A program made the translations under genes and the position numbers. Under the pieces are notes generated by a model. That model was given only the letters and a program-made list of their open reading frames with translations. It had not been told where the DNA came from and ran no database searches. A stretch of DNA of 64,000 bases from Luteimicrobium xylanilyticum (GTDB lineage: Bacteria > Actinomycetota > Actinomycetes > Actinomycetales > Cellulomonadaceae), in NCBI RefSeq assembly GCF_009429125.1, contig NZ_CP045529.1:434001-498000 (forward strand), given 5' to 3'. How positions within the stretch are numbered: the first letter of the stretch is position 1; the number at the start of each line of letters is the position of its first letter. This document shows positions 54,123 to 62,709 of this stretch, piece by piece.

Positions 54123-54253
54123 CTGTTCACCCTCGCCGGGTATGCACGGCGCGTCAGCCTTGTAAACACGGTATTGGCCTGGCTAACCTCCGGGCGGGAG
54201 GCCGTGCTCATGCGGTCCCCTCAGACTCGCGCACCACCTTGGGGGACACTGCC

Positions 54254-57200
54254 ATGTCGGCTTCCGACTCCTTTCTGGCGGACTTCCGGCGGCGTCACTG
54301 GGCGGCGGACGGCGAGGTTGTCGCCGGGCTGAAGCCGCTCGGCTACTACAGCCCAGCGTCGGGTCGGGCGCTCGAGGTCGCAGTGGCGCATGCGGAGTCG
54401 AAGCCGACCAAGGCGGACGCTCGGCGGTTGTGGAACGAGCGGCACCGCGGACGGTCGACGGGTGTGCTGCTGGTCGTCATCTATCCCGGCCCTGACGGTG
54501 AGGACCGTGCGGAGGTCGTCGGCCTGTACGACGACAGCGCTGTCGCCGATCTCGAGCTGTCACTCATTGAGCGCCGCCTTGCGGAGGCGCTCGACGCCGC
54601 GGCCGTCCATGAGGCCCAGGAACTGATGACCGGCCTCTTCGAGATCGCAGAGGGCGGCGTACAGGGGCTGCGTAACAAGGGCCTGTTTGCATCGCACGCG
54701 CTCGAGGTGAACACACCGGAGCGAAGCGACTGGGGCGAGGCCGCCTCATCGGCCCGAGTGGTGCGAGGAACGCGCGGCGAGGACTTGCTGCGTGCACTCG
54801 GTTGGGCGATCACGCCGGCGGGCGGCGATCTGCTGCTCCGACCCCAGGGCCGCGAACGCGACCGTGCTGTCGCGGTGCTGCTCGAGGGGGATGAGGTCTT
54901 CGACCGTCCCGCGTTCCGCTACGGTCTTGGCGTCTCTCCGGTCGAGCACGGGCTGGAGGTCGCCCGCCAGCAGGAGCTTCCCTGGGTCCTCGCCGTGCGC
55001 GGTTCGACGGTCCGGCTCTACGCGGCTGATCCGGACGTCGGCGTGACACGCACGGGAGCGGCATCCTTCACCGAGCTCACCGTCGACCTGCTCGACGATG
55101 ACAATCTCGCCTACGTGTGGCTCCTGCTCACGCCGCGAGCTCTCGACGTTGACGGCACCGCGGATGACATCCTGCGCGACTCGCGCGAGCATGCCACGAG
55201 CCTTGGCGAGCGGCTGCGGGAGCGGATCTACCGTGACGTCATCCCGGACCTCTCAGAGACAATCGCCGCAAAGCTCGGCAAGCTCGACGAGAAGGGGCTC
55301 GACGACGCGTACCATGACACGCTCGTCGTGCTGTTCCGATTGCTGTTCGTCGCCTACGCGGAGGACCGTGGGCTTCTTCCCTTCGGCCTTCGCACATCTG
55401 CTGGTGCCGTGTATACGCGGGTCGCGCTGAAGACTCGGGCGATCGGCTACGCGGAGCAGCTCCGCGATGGCGTGGCCCCCAGGTATGACGGTCACGCGAC
55501 CGACGTCTGGGACGACCTGGCATCGATCTGGGACGGCATCTATCACGGGCACGTCGGCTGGGGCGTGCCGGAGTATGGCGGTGCCCTGTTCCGCCAGGAC
55601 TCCGGTCCCGGCCGGGAACTCGCTGGCATCACACTGGGCAACCGGGAGATCGAGCCCGCGCTCGTGGCGCTGCTCGTCGACACCGGTCGTGACGGGACGC
55701 TCGGCCCGGTGGACTTTCAGGCCCTGTCGGTGCGTGAGTTCGGAACGATCTACGAGGGGCTGCTCGAGTCGTCGCTCTCGCTCGCGCCGACAGACCTGAC
55801 GCTCGACAAGAACGATGCGTACGTGCCCGCGAAGCCGGGCGACGAGGTGATCGTCCCGGCAGGAAAGGTCTACTTTCATAACGCGTCCGGGGCGCGCAAA
55901 GCCAGCGGTTCCTACTTCACGAAGGAATTCGCGGTCGAGCACCTGCTCCAGACGGCGCTCGACCCCACGCTCGCCGAACATCTCGACCGCGTCGCGGTGC
56001 TCCTCGACGACGGCAAGGAGGGGGACGCCGCCGAGGCGCTCTTCGACTTCCGTGTTGCTGACATCGCGATGGGATCGGGCCACTTCCTGGTCGCTGCGGT
56101 AGACCACCTCGCGGCAGCGATCAGTGGGTTCCTCGATCGCCGACCGATCCCAGAGGTCCGAGCGGAGCTCGATCGGATCCGGTCCGCAGCGTTCGAAAAG
56201 CTCGCAGCCGTCGGGATCAGCGGTGCCGATGCTCCCGAGATCACACACGAGGCGCTTCTTCGCCGTCAGGTCGCTCGACGCTGCATCTACGGCGTCGACA
56301 TCAACGAGATCGCCGTCGACCTCGCGCGGCTGGCACTGTGGATCCACACGTTCGTCCCCGGCCTGCCCATGTCTTCCCTGGATCACGGACTGGTCCACGG
56401 GAACTCACTCACCGGGATCGGCACGATCGACGAGGCGCTCGACGCGCTGGAGCCGGAGCGGGTCGGCGGGTTCGCTGGGGTCCAGAGCCTCTTCGGCGAC
56501 GCTATTGCGGATGCGATGGCTGCGACCGGTGAGCCGCTCGCGCGGGCGGCCCGGATCAGCGAGGTCTCGGTCGCTGAGACGCTCGCGGCGGAGAAGCTCG
56601 CGGCCAACGCTGCTGCGGAGGTCGCTCCCGTTGCCCGCGTGTTCGATGCGATCGTGGCCGTACGTGGTGGCGTGAATGCGCTCCGCCTGCGGGAGATCGC
56701 GGCGACGGGCTGGGAGCGACTCGTCGCGGCCGGAGGGCGAGCCGATGTCCGGGAGGTCGTCGGCTCGTTGAAGCCTGTCCACTTCCCGGTCGCGTTCCCC
56801 GAAGCCTTCCGGCCGGGGCGGGCTCGACCGGGGTTCGACGTGATCCTCGGCAACCCGCCATGGGAAGAAGCTACCGTCGAAGAGGACAAGTTCTGGGGGA
56901 TGCATGACCCGCACCTCCGCGCTGCGTCCTCGGCCGAGTCCAGCAAAAGGATCGAGGTCCTGCGGCGAGCCCGCCCCGACCTCGTTGCCGAGCTCGACGA
57001 TCAGCGCGCTGTTGCCGAGAGATATCGCCGCTACCTTCTCGATGGCCCGTATCCCGGGATGGGCACGGGGGACCCCGACCTCTACAAAGCGTTCTGCTGG
57101 CGGTTCTCCAGCCTCGTTCGGAGCCAAGGGCGGATTGGCGTGGTCCTCCCTCGAAGTCCCTTCGCAACCAAGGGTTCGGCGCCGTGGCGACTGTCGCTCC

Positions 57201-58315
57201 TTCCGGCGGCTGCGACGACGATCTACTTTGCGGTGAATGAGAAGGAGTGGATCTTCACCGACGTCAACCCTGGCTGGCCAGTTGCGCTGATGACCTCTCA
57301 GGTCGGTGCCGCGAGCCCCCTGCTGCGTGTGGCAGGCCCGTACCGCGACCAGCGGTCCTTCGAACGCGGCCGAGCAGCTGCCCCCACCGACATACCGCTC
57401 GCTCGATTGGCTGAAGTCGATCCGCTCATGTGTGTGCCGGTTGTCGACAGTGACGAGGCGCTCAGCATTTTCGCCCAGCTCATCACTCATCCGCCAATCG
57501 GAGTGGCGCGGCCGGATTTTGATGTGCGACCAGCGACGGAACTTCATGCCACGAACGATGGGAAGAAGCGCTTCTTCACAAACCGGGCCTCGGACTGGCC
57601 GGTCTATAATCACCTCAACGTTGGGCATTTTGTCTTTGAACCCGGTGTTGGCGCCTTCAATTATGTGGACTGGACAGCGGTCACGACAGAGTTGCAACGG
57701 CGACGCTTGAGCACGTTTATGCGCAGCGACTCGCCAATGCGTGGAATCTCGCGCGATGTCGTGGCAGATGCATCGACTCTTCCCGCGCGACACGCCCGCA
57801 TCCTCATTCGCGACGTAGTGCATTCGTCAAACCCGCGCAAGATTTGGGCGGCACTGGCGCCTGCTGAGACGTTGGTGACAAACACGGCTCCGTACCTGCA
57901 TTTCGCAAGCGGGACGCAAATGGCACAGGCCTACCTGCTCGGAATTCTAAATTCCGCTGTCTGTGACTGGTTTGGACACCTTCGCGTCTCTCTTCACTTC
58001 AATTTCTTTATCTTCAACACTGTTCCAGTGCCATTGTTCGATGATGGGGACGCGCGTTGTGTTCATCTGGCGGCGCTCTCAGGGCGACTTGCCTTGGCGG
58101 CGCGTGACGGCTATGGCGAATGGGGAGCCTTTGGACGCCCTATCGAAGTTCCCAGTGAACGCGCTGAGTCGATCGCAGAGATCGATGCCATCGCTTCACT
58201 TCTGTATGGCTTGTCCGACGCGCAGCTCGAGTTTGTCTTCGACCGGCCCACTCGGTCTTCCGTGGCGCACGTTCGGCGCTACCGCGAGAAGTGGTCGGCG
58301 GGCGATGTCGCATGA
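54254..58315 (+). CDS. Large N6-adenine DNA methyltransferase (Eco57I/PglX-like)
   Basis: 1353 residues from ATG 54254, with GGGGGA eight bases upstream. The first 380 residues resemble the nuclease-like start of type IIG enzymes (VLLEGDEVFD...ELPWVLAVRGSTVRLY) but no PD-(D/E)xK set is clear. SAM motif I is VADIAMGSGHFLVAAVDHL (about 599), another conserved strand is RCIYGVDINEIAVDLARLALWI, and catalytic motif IV is GNPPWEE (about 866-872). The last 450 residues would be the target-recognition part; there G+C falls to about 43-53 % in the rows counted, against 73 % at the start of the gene. Its stop overlaps the helicase start by four bases. It probably marks self DNA. Confidence 0.88.
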   Translation: MSASDSFLADFRRRHWAADGEVVAGLKPLGYYSPASGRALEVAVAHAESKPTKADARRLWNERHRGRSTGVLLVVIYPGPDGEDRAEVVGLYDDSAVADLELSLIERRLAEALDAAAVHEAQELMTGLFEIAEGGVQGLRNKGLFASHALEVNTPERSDWGEAASSARVVRGTRGEDLLRALGWAITPAGGDLLLRPQGRERDRAVAVLLEGDEVFDRPAFRYGLGVSPVEHGLEVARQQELPWVLAVRGSTVRLYAADPDVGVTRTGAASFTELTVDLLDDDNLAYVWLLLTPRALDVDGTADDILRDSREHATSLGERLRERIYRDVIPDLSETIAAKLGKLDEKGLDDAYHDTLVVLFRLLFVAYAEDRGLLPFGLRTSAGAVYTRVALKTRAIGYAEQLRDGVAPRYDGHATDVWDDLASIWDGIYHGHVGWGVPEYGGALFRQDSGPGRELAGITLGNREIEPALVALLVDTGRDGTLGPVDFQALSVREFGTIYEGLLESSLSLAPTDLTLDKNDAYVPAKPGDEVIVPAGKVYFHNASGARKASGSYFTKEFAVEHLLQTALDPTLAEHLDRVAVLLDDGKEGDAAEALFDFRVADIAMGSGHFLVAAVDHLAAAISGFLDRRPIPEVRAELDRIRSAAFEKLAAVGISGADAPEITHEALLRRQVARRCIYGVDINEIAVDLARLALWIHTFVPGLPMSSLDHGLVHGNSLTGIGTIDEALDALEPERVGGFAGVQSLFGDAIADAMAATGEPLARAARISEVSVAETLAAEKLAANAAAEVAPVARVFDAIVAVRGGVNALRLREIAATGWERLVAAGGRADVREVVGSLKPVHFPVAFPEAFRPGRARPGFDVILGNPPWEEATVEEDKFWGMHDPHLRAASSAESSKRIEVLRRARPDLVAELDDQRAVAERYRRYLLDGPYPGMGTGDPDLYKAFCWRFSSLVRSQGRIGVVLPRSPFATKGSAPWRLSLLPAAATTIYFAVNEKEWIFTDVNPGWPVALMTSQVGAASPLLRVAGPYRDQRSFERGRAAAPTDIPLARLAEVDPLMCVPVVDSDEALSIFAQLITHPPIGVARPDFDVRPATELHATNDGKKRFFTNRASDWPVYNHLNVGHFVFEPGVGAFNYVDWTAVTTELQRRRLSTFMRSDSPMRGISRDVVADASTLPARHARILIRDVVHSSNPRKIWAALAPAETLVTNTAPYLHFASGTQMAQAYLLGILNSAVCDWFGHLRVSLHFNFFIFNTVPVPLFDDGDARCVHLAALSGRLALAARDGYGEWGAFGRPIEVPSERAESIAEIDAIASLLYGLSDAQLEFVFDRPTRSSVAHVRRYREKWSAGDVA

Positions 58316-61300
58316 GCAACCGTCCGGAGTTCGCCACCAACAGTCCAGCTACGCCGGGCTCGACGATTCCGGGGGAGACGGTCGCTGACGCGATCACGGG
58401 CGTCCTTGAAGGACTGGTCGCCAAGCTCAAAGAGCCTCCGCGGTTGGACGTTGCGACGGCGTACTTCAACGTCGGTGGCTTCAACCTCCTGGCCGAGGCG
58501 CTTGAGACCGTTGGCTCGGTTCGTCTACTTCTGGGCACCGAGCCATCGGAGTTCGAGGTCCGCAGCACCATCACCCCGCTGAGCGTCCGCGAGGCGCACC
58601 GTGGCGACCCGCGACGAGACGAGGCCAACGCCGCCTACCTCGGTGCGCTTGCCCAGGACCGCGATCTCGTGGGCTTCGGTCGCGAGGCCGACGCGGCGTC
58701 CGAACGGCTCATCACCTGGCTGCGTCGGGGCGATGTTGAGGTACGGCGACTTACCCGGGGGTTCCTGCATGGCAAGGCCTTCATCCTCCGTCACGACGGC
58801 GACGCAGCTCTCGCAGGATCCGCCAACCTCACGTACGCCGGGCTCGCCCGGAACAAGGAGCTTGTTCTCGGGGTCTACCACCCGTCCACCGTCGACCGGG
58901 TCCATGAGTGGTTCGAGGAACAGTGGGGCGAGGCCGAGGACTTTGACCTTGCGGATCTCTACGAGGCGCGCCGTGTTCCGCACAACCCGTGGCACGTCTT
59001 CCTGCGCATGCTTCTCGCTCTCTACGGCAACGACCTCGAGACGGATCTCAAGACGACCAACGAGCTCGGACTGTCCGACTTCCAAGTGGACGGAGTGTGG
59101 CGCGCGCAGCGCATCCTCGACCGACGGGGCGGCGTGATCGTCGCGGACGAGGTCGGCCTCGGCAAGACGTTCATCGCCGGTGAACTCATTCGGCAGGCGG
59201 CGGTTGTCCGACGACAGAAGGTCCTCGTCATCGCTCCTGCGACTCTGCGCGACTCGACCTGGAACCCGTTCCTGCGCGAGAAGAACATCCGCGCTGACGT
59301 CGTTTCGTACGAAGAGTTGGTCCGAGAGCTCGAAGCCGCCGGGACAGCCGCGTCGAAACTTCAGGACCTCGACGAGTACGCGATGGTTGTCGTCGACGAG
59401 GCGCACAACCTCCGCAACGCCGCGACCCAGCGTGCTGACGCGATGCGGGAGCTCCTCGGCGGATCAGTGGGGAAGGACCTGCTCCTTCTAACCGCGACTC
59501 CGGTCAACAACAGCCTCCAGGATCTGCAGACTCTCGTCGGCTTCATCAGCCCCTCGGATACCGCCTTCGCCGACGTCGGGGTACGCAGCGTCCGCCAGTA
59601 CATCGGCGCCGCCATGGCGCTCGACCCTGAGGAACTCAGCGGACAGCACCTCTTCGAGCTGCTCGACGCCATCGCGGTCCGTCGCACCCGACGCTTCATC
59701 AAGACCCAATACCCGAACGCACTGATCAACGGCAAGCCGATCGTGTTCCCACAGGCCGTCGTCCAGCGTGTCGACTACGACCTCGACGCGGTGCTGCCGG
59801 GCTTCTTCGGAACCTTCGCGCATGCGCTGGGCGCCGACCGCGACGAGATCGGTGCGGTCCGCTCTGCCGGTGAGCCCGACCCGGACGTCCTCACGATGGC
59901 GCGCTACGTGCCTTCGCGCTTCCTCCTCGGCTCGGCCCCGGAGGAGCAGTTCCAGGTGCAGAATGCGGGGCTGCTTCAGTCCGCCCTGCTCAAGCGCTTC
60001 GAGTCGTCGGCAATCGCCTTCACGCGCACCGTCCGCACGATGATCGCGTCACAAGACCAGTTCCTCGCTGCGCTCGACGGCGGCTGGGTGCTGACGGGAG
60101 ACGCACTGCGGTCCTGGGTTGCGAGCGACACGGACGACGTCGACCAGTTGGTCGCCGAGCTCGACGACGAAGCGCGGGACAACGCACAGCTCGCGGCCAT
60201 CTACGACGTCGCCGCGCTGCGTGCGGCGGTCGAGTCCGACCGAGCCCTGCTCGACCGGCTCGCCGCCGCGTCGGGCACCGTGACGGCAGCGAACGACCCC
60301 AAGATCGACGCACTCGTCGAGAGACTCGCCGAGATCGCACACTCCGCGCGGCAGGAGGGGATCGGTGACGAGGACACCCGTGATCGGCGCAAGGTCCTGA
60401 TCTTCACGTACTTCGCCGACACAGCGCAGCACATCCACGACGCGCTTCGGGACCGCATCGATACCGACGACCGCCTGGCGGACTACCGAGGGAGGCTTGT
60501 CATGGCCACGGGTCGTGACCGGGACGAGCGCCAGAAGGCTATCGTCGGCTTTGCTCCACGCACGGCGGGCACCGCCCAGGACGAGGACCTGTTCGACATC
60601 GCCGTCGCGACCGACGTCCTCTCCGAGGGGGTCAACCTTCAGCAGGCCGGCCGGATCATCAACTATGACCTGCCGTGGAACCCGATGCGGTTGGTGCAGC
60701 GGCACGGCCGCGTCGACCGCATCGGTTCGACGCACCGGCACATCTACCTGGCCTGCTTCTTTCCTGATGATGAGCTCGAGGACCTGCTTGACCTTGAGGC
60801 GCGCCTCCAACGCAAGATCAACCAGGCAGCGGCCGCGTTCGGTACGTCCGCGATCCTGCCGGGAGTCGAGGAGGTTGACCGTGTCCTCGCGGAGACCCGC
60901 GACCAGATCACCCGGCTACGGGAGGAGGAGGCGTCGCTGTTCGGCGACGAGGTTGGCGCAGCGGCTTCGTCGGAGGAGTTTCAGCGGCGTCTCGCGCGAG
61001 CGTTCGGGTCGTCACCAGTGACCAAGAGGGCCGTCGAGAACCTTCCCTGGGGTGCGGGTTCGGGGATCGTTCGTGACGGCCACGGACCGGGGATCGTGTA
61101 TTGCGTGCGGATCGCGGACCATCCGAGGCCGCAGTTTCGATACGTGCCGCTCGAACACGCCGACGACGGGCACTACGAGCCGCGAAGGCTTGAAGGTAAG
61201 CCCGAGATCATCGACAGGTTGCTCGCCTGCCTCAATCATGCCGACCCAAGAAGCCCGGACGCGGGAGCGGTGCTCCCGCGAGCGTTGCACGACGCCATCC

Positions 61301-61677
61301 TCGACACGTGGCCGCTCGTCCAGCAGGCGATCTACGACGACTGGATGGCGCAGGTTGACCCCGCGGCCGTCGAGCCGTCGATTCCCCGCGCGATGCTCGA
61401 CGCGAGCGAGCTCATCCGACGGCACGGGGGAATCGTCGGTGAACGCCAGGACGCGCTCGTCCAGCGCTACGGTCAGGTCGTCGACAACCGGATCGTGCGC
61501 GATGTCCGAGGAACTCTACGGCGTTACGAGGGCGACGCCGAGGCAGGAGTGCGGGCGCTCGCGGAGCTCGCCGACGCGCTGCGACTACCGATCCCTGTTC
61601 CCGTCGAGCCGCTGCCTGAGATCGAGTTCGACGACGTCCGCGTGCTCTGCTGGATGGCGGTCCAGGGGGCGCCCTGA
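58312..61677 (+). CDS. PLD-nuclease/SNF2-like helicase fusion
   Basis: 1121 residues from ATG 58312, coupled to the methyltransferase. Residues about 30-200 are a phospholipase-D-type module with a single HxK motif: HGKAFILRHDGDAALAGSANLT (His153, Lys155, later Gly-Ser-x-Asn at 168-171). One HKD half per chain implies a dimeric nuclease. The SF2/SNF2 engine follows: Walker A DEVGLGKT (279-286), VVDEAHN (about 360), TATPVNN, then the C-terminal lobe with VATDVLSEGVNLQQA and QRHGRVDRIGS (about 796). A further 300 residues have no assignment. It would move on DNA and cut unmodified invaders. Confidence 0.88.
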   Translation: MSNRPEFATNSPATPGSTIPGETVADAITGVLEGLVAKLKEPPRLDVATAYFNVGGFNLLAEALETVGSVRLLLGTEPSEFEVRSTITPLSVREAHRGDPRRDEANAAYLGALAQDRDLVGFGREADAASERLITWLRRGDVEVRRLTRGFLHGKAFILRHDGDAALAGSANLTYAGLARNKELVLGVYHPSTVDRVHEWFEEQWGEAEDFDLADLYEARRVPHNPWHVFLRMLLALYGNDLETDLKTTNELGLSDFQVDGVWRAQRILDRRGGVIVADEVGLGKTFIAGELIRQAAVVRRQKVLVIAPATLRDSTWNPFLREKNIRADVVSYEELVRELEAAGTAASKLQDLDEYAMVVVDEAHNLRNAATQRADAMRELLGGSVGKDLLLLTATPVNNSLQDLQTLVGFISPSDTAFADVGVRSVRQYIGAAMALDPEELSGQHLFELLDAIAVRRTRRFIKTQYPNALINGKPIVFPQAVVQRVDYDLDAVLPGFFGTFAHALGADRDEIGAVRSAGEPDPDVLTMARYVPSRFLLGSAPEEQFQVQNAGLLQSALLKRFESSAIAFTRTVRTMIASQDQFLAALDGGWVLTGDALRSWVASDTDDVDQLVAELDDEARDNAQLAAIYDVAALRAAVESDRALLDRLAAASGTVTAANDPKIDALVERLAEIAHSARQEGIGDEDTRDRRKVLIFTYFADTAQHIHDALRDRIDTDDRLADYRGRLVMATGRDRDERQKAIVGFAPRTAGTAQDEDLFDIAVATDVLSEGVNLQQAGRIINYDLPWNPMRLVQRHGRVDRIGSTHRHIYLACFFPDDELEDLLDLEARLQRKINQAAAAFGTSAILPGVEEVDRVLAETRDQITRLREEEASLFGDEVGAAASSEEFQRRLARAFGSSPVTKRAVENLPWGAGSGIVRDGHGPGIVYCVRIADHPRPQFRYVPLEHADDGHYEPRRLEGKPEIIDRLLACLNHADPRSPDAGAVLPRALHDAILDTWPLVQQAIYDDWMAQVDPAAVEPSIPRAMLDASELIRRHGGIVGERQDALVQRYGQVVDNRIVRDVRGTLRRYEGDAEAGVRALAELADALRLPIPVPVEPLPEIEFDDVRVLCWMAVQGAP

Positions 61678-61704
61678 GCGCGGTCGCAGGTCGCGGGTTA
61701 CTGT

Positions 61705-61733
61705 CGGTAGTGAGGGTTACCGTTCACCTACCG
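61705..61733. promoter_or_regulatory. Dyad upstream of the 61/240-residue gene pair
   Basis: CGGTAG (61705-61710) and CTACCG (61728-61733), with partly matching TGA/TCA inside, flank a GGTTACC core. It lies 20 bases before the ATG at 61753, where an autoregulatory operator would be placed, and shows that the pair has a promoter apart from the helicase gene. Confidence 0.4.
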
Positions 61734-61752
61734 TCGAGAGCAGGAGTTGGGC

Positions 61753-61938
61753 ATGGTCCCCATCGTCGTCACCAGCATGACACCCGCCGAGGCACGAGTC
61801 CGGCGCGAGGAGATCGTCCGTCGTGTCGGTGGCGACGAGTCGGCGTTCCGTGACCGAGCGGAGGCGTATCTGCTGTCCGCTGAGGAGCTCGCGCTGTACG
61901 ACGAGCTCGAGAACCTCGACTTCCTCCTCGGGGAGTGA
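61753..61938 (+). CDS. Small helical protein, first of a coupled pair
   Basis: 61 residues from ATG 61753, six bases after AGGAG; TTG 61747 would add two residues. The sequence SMTPAEARVRREEIVRRVGG then FRDRAEAYLLSAEELALYDELENLDFLLGE is charged and helical, with no cysteine and no known domain. Small proteins of this kind precede a ~230-residue partner in other actinobacteria, as far as I recall, but I cannot name a family. Its stop overlaps the next start by four bases (GTGA), so they are made together. Confidence 0.7.
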   Translation: MVPIVVTSMTPAEARVRREEIVRRVGGDESAFRDRAEAYLLSAEELALYDELENLDFLLGE

Positions 61939-62657
61939 ACGACGAGGGGCTGATCGGCGAGGCGCGGCAATTCGCCACCGAGCTCTCCGCCACGGTGCAG
62001 GGCCTCGTGCCTGACTGTGCGCCCTTCTCGGTTCAGAGTGTCGGGCGCCGCATCGCGGTCGAGCAGGAGCCTGGCACCGGCATCCCCTTGCGGGTGACTG
62101 GGCGTCCGCTTCTGACGCTCAAGGTCGTGATGCACCTTGAGGGCGATACGTCCGGTCAGTACCTCGCTGTCGAGAGCTCGAACTTTGTGGTCTACGAGGG
62201 CGACAGGGCTGCTGGCGAGCCACTGTTCCGCTATGACTACGTCCGGTCGCCGGTGTCGGAGATCCCGGCCGCCCACCTCCAACTGCACGCTCACCGCGAC
62301 GCGATCGCCTACGTCATGGCACAGACCGGCACGTCGTCAGCCCGTGGGAAGCGCCGGGCGAAGAAGGCATCCGTACCGCATCTTGCTGAGCTGCACTTCC
62401 CGCTCGGTGGCCATCGGTTCCGCCCCTGCCTCGAGGACCTACTCGAGATGCTGGTCTCCGAGTTCGGCGTCGACTGCTCGAAGGAGGGACGCGAGGCGCT
62501 TCGCCGGGGTCGTGAGAAGTGGCGACGACAACAGACGCGCAGTGTCGTCCGCGACGCGCCCCAGGATGCGGTCGACATCTTGAGGGAACTGGGCTATCGA
62601 ATCGAGCCTCCCGCGCCGGAGCCGGCGAGCAACGTCGCTCGGCTCCGCGCACTGTAG
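61935..62657 (+). CDS. Uncharacterised 240-residue protein, second of the coupled pair
   Basis: 240 residues from GTG 61935. Visible elements: a beta-rich first half (IPLRVTGRPLLTLKVVMHLEGDTSGQYLAVESSNFVVYE), HLQLHAHRDAIAYVMAQTG with two His, a basic linker (ARGKRRAKKAS), HLAELHFPLGGHRFRPCLEDLLEMLVSEFGVDC and a basic helix (EALRRGREKWRRQQTRSVVRD). I do not recognise the family. Paired conserved His and the small acidic/helical partner could fit a toxin with an antitoxin, but no catalytic set is proven. It ends the island; the next gene has its own spacing. Confidence 0.65.
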   Translation: MNDEGLIGEARQFATELSATVQGLVPDCAPFSVQSVGRRIAVEQEPGTGIPLRVTGRPLLTLKVVMHLEGDTSGQYLAVESSNFVVYEGDRAAGEPLFRYDYVRSPVSEIPAAHLQLHAHRDAIAYVMAQTGTSSARGKRRAKKASVPHLAELHFPLGGHRFRPCLEDLLEMLVSEFGVDCSKEGREALRRGREKWRRQQTRSVVRDAPQDAVDILRELGYRIEPPAPEPASNVARLRAL

Positions 62658-62709
62658 CGTCGCGGGGCGGGGTTCCCCCCGCCTGACGGCCCGCCCGTAC
62701 GCTCGAACC

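Noticed and set aside
54254-61677. Complete DISARM or BREX system
   Set aside because: Apart from methyltransferase and helicase, none of the defining genes (drmA, drmB, brxC/pglY, pglZ, brxL) is within the window.
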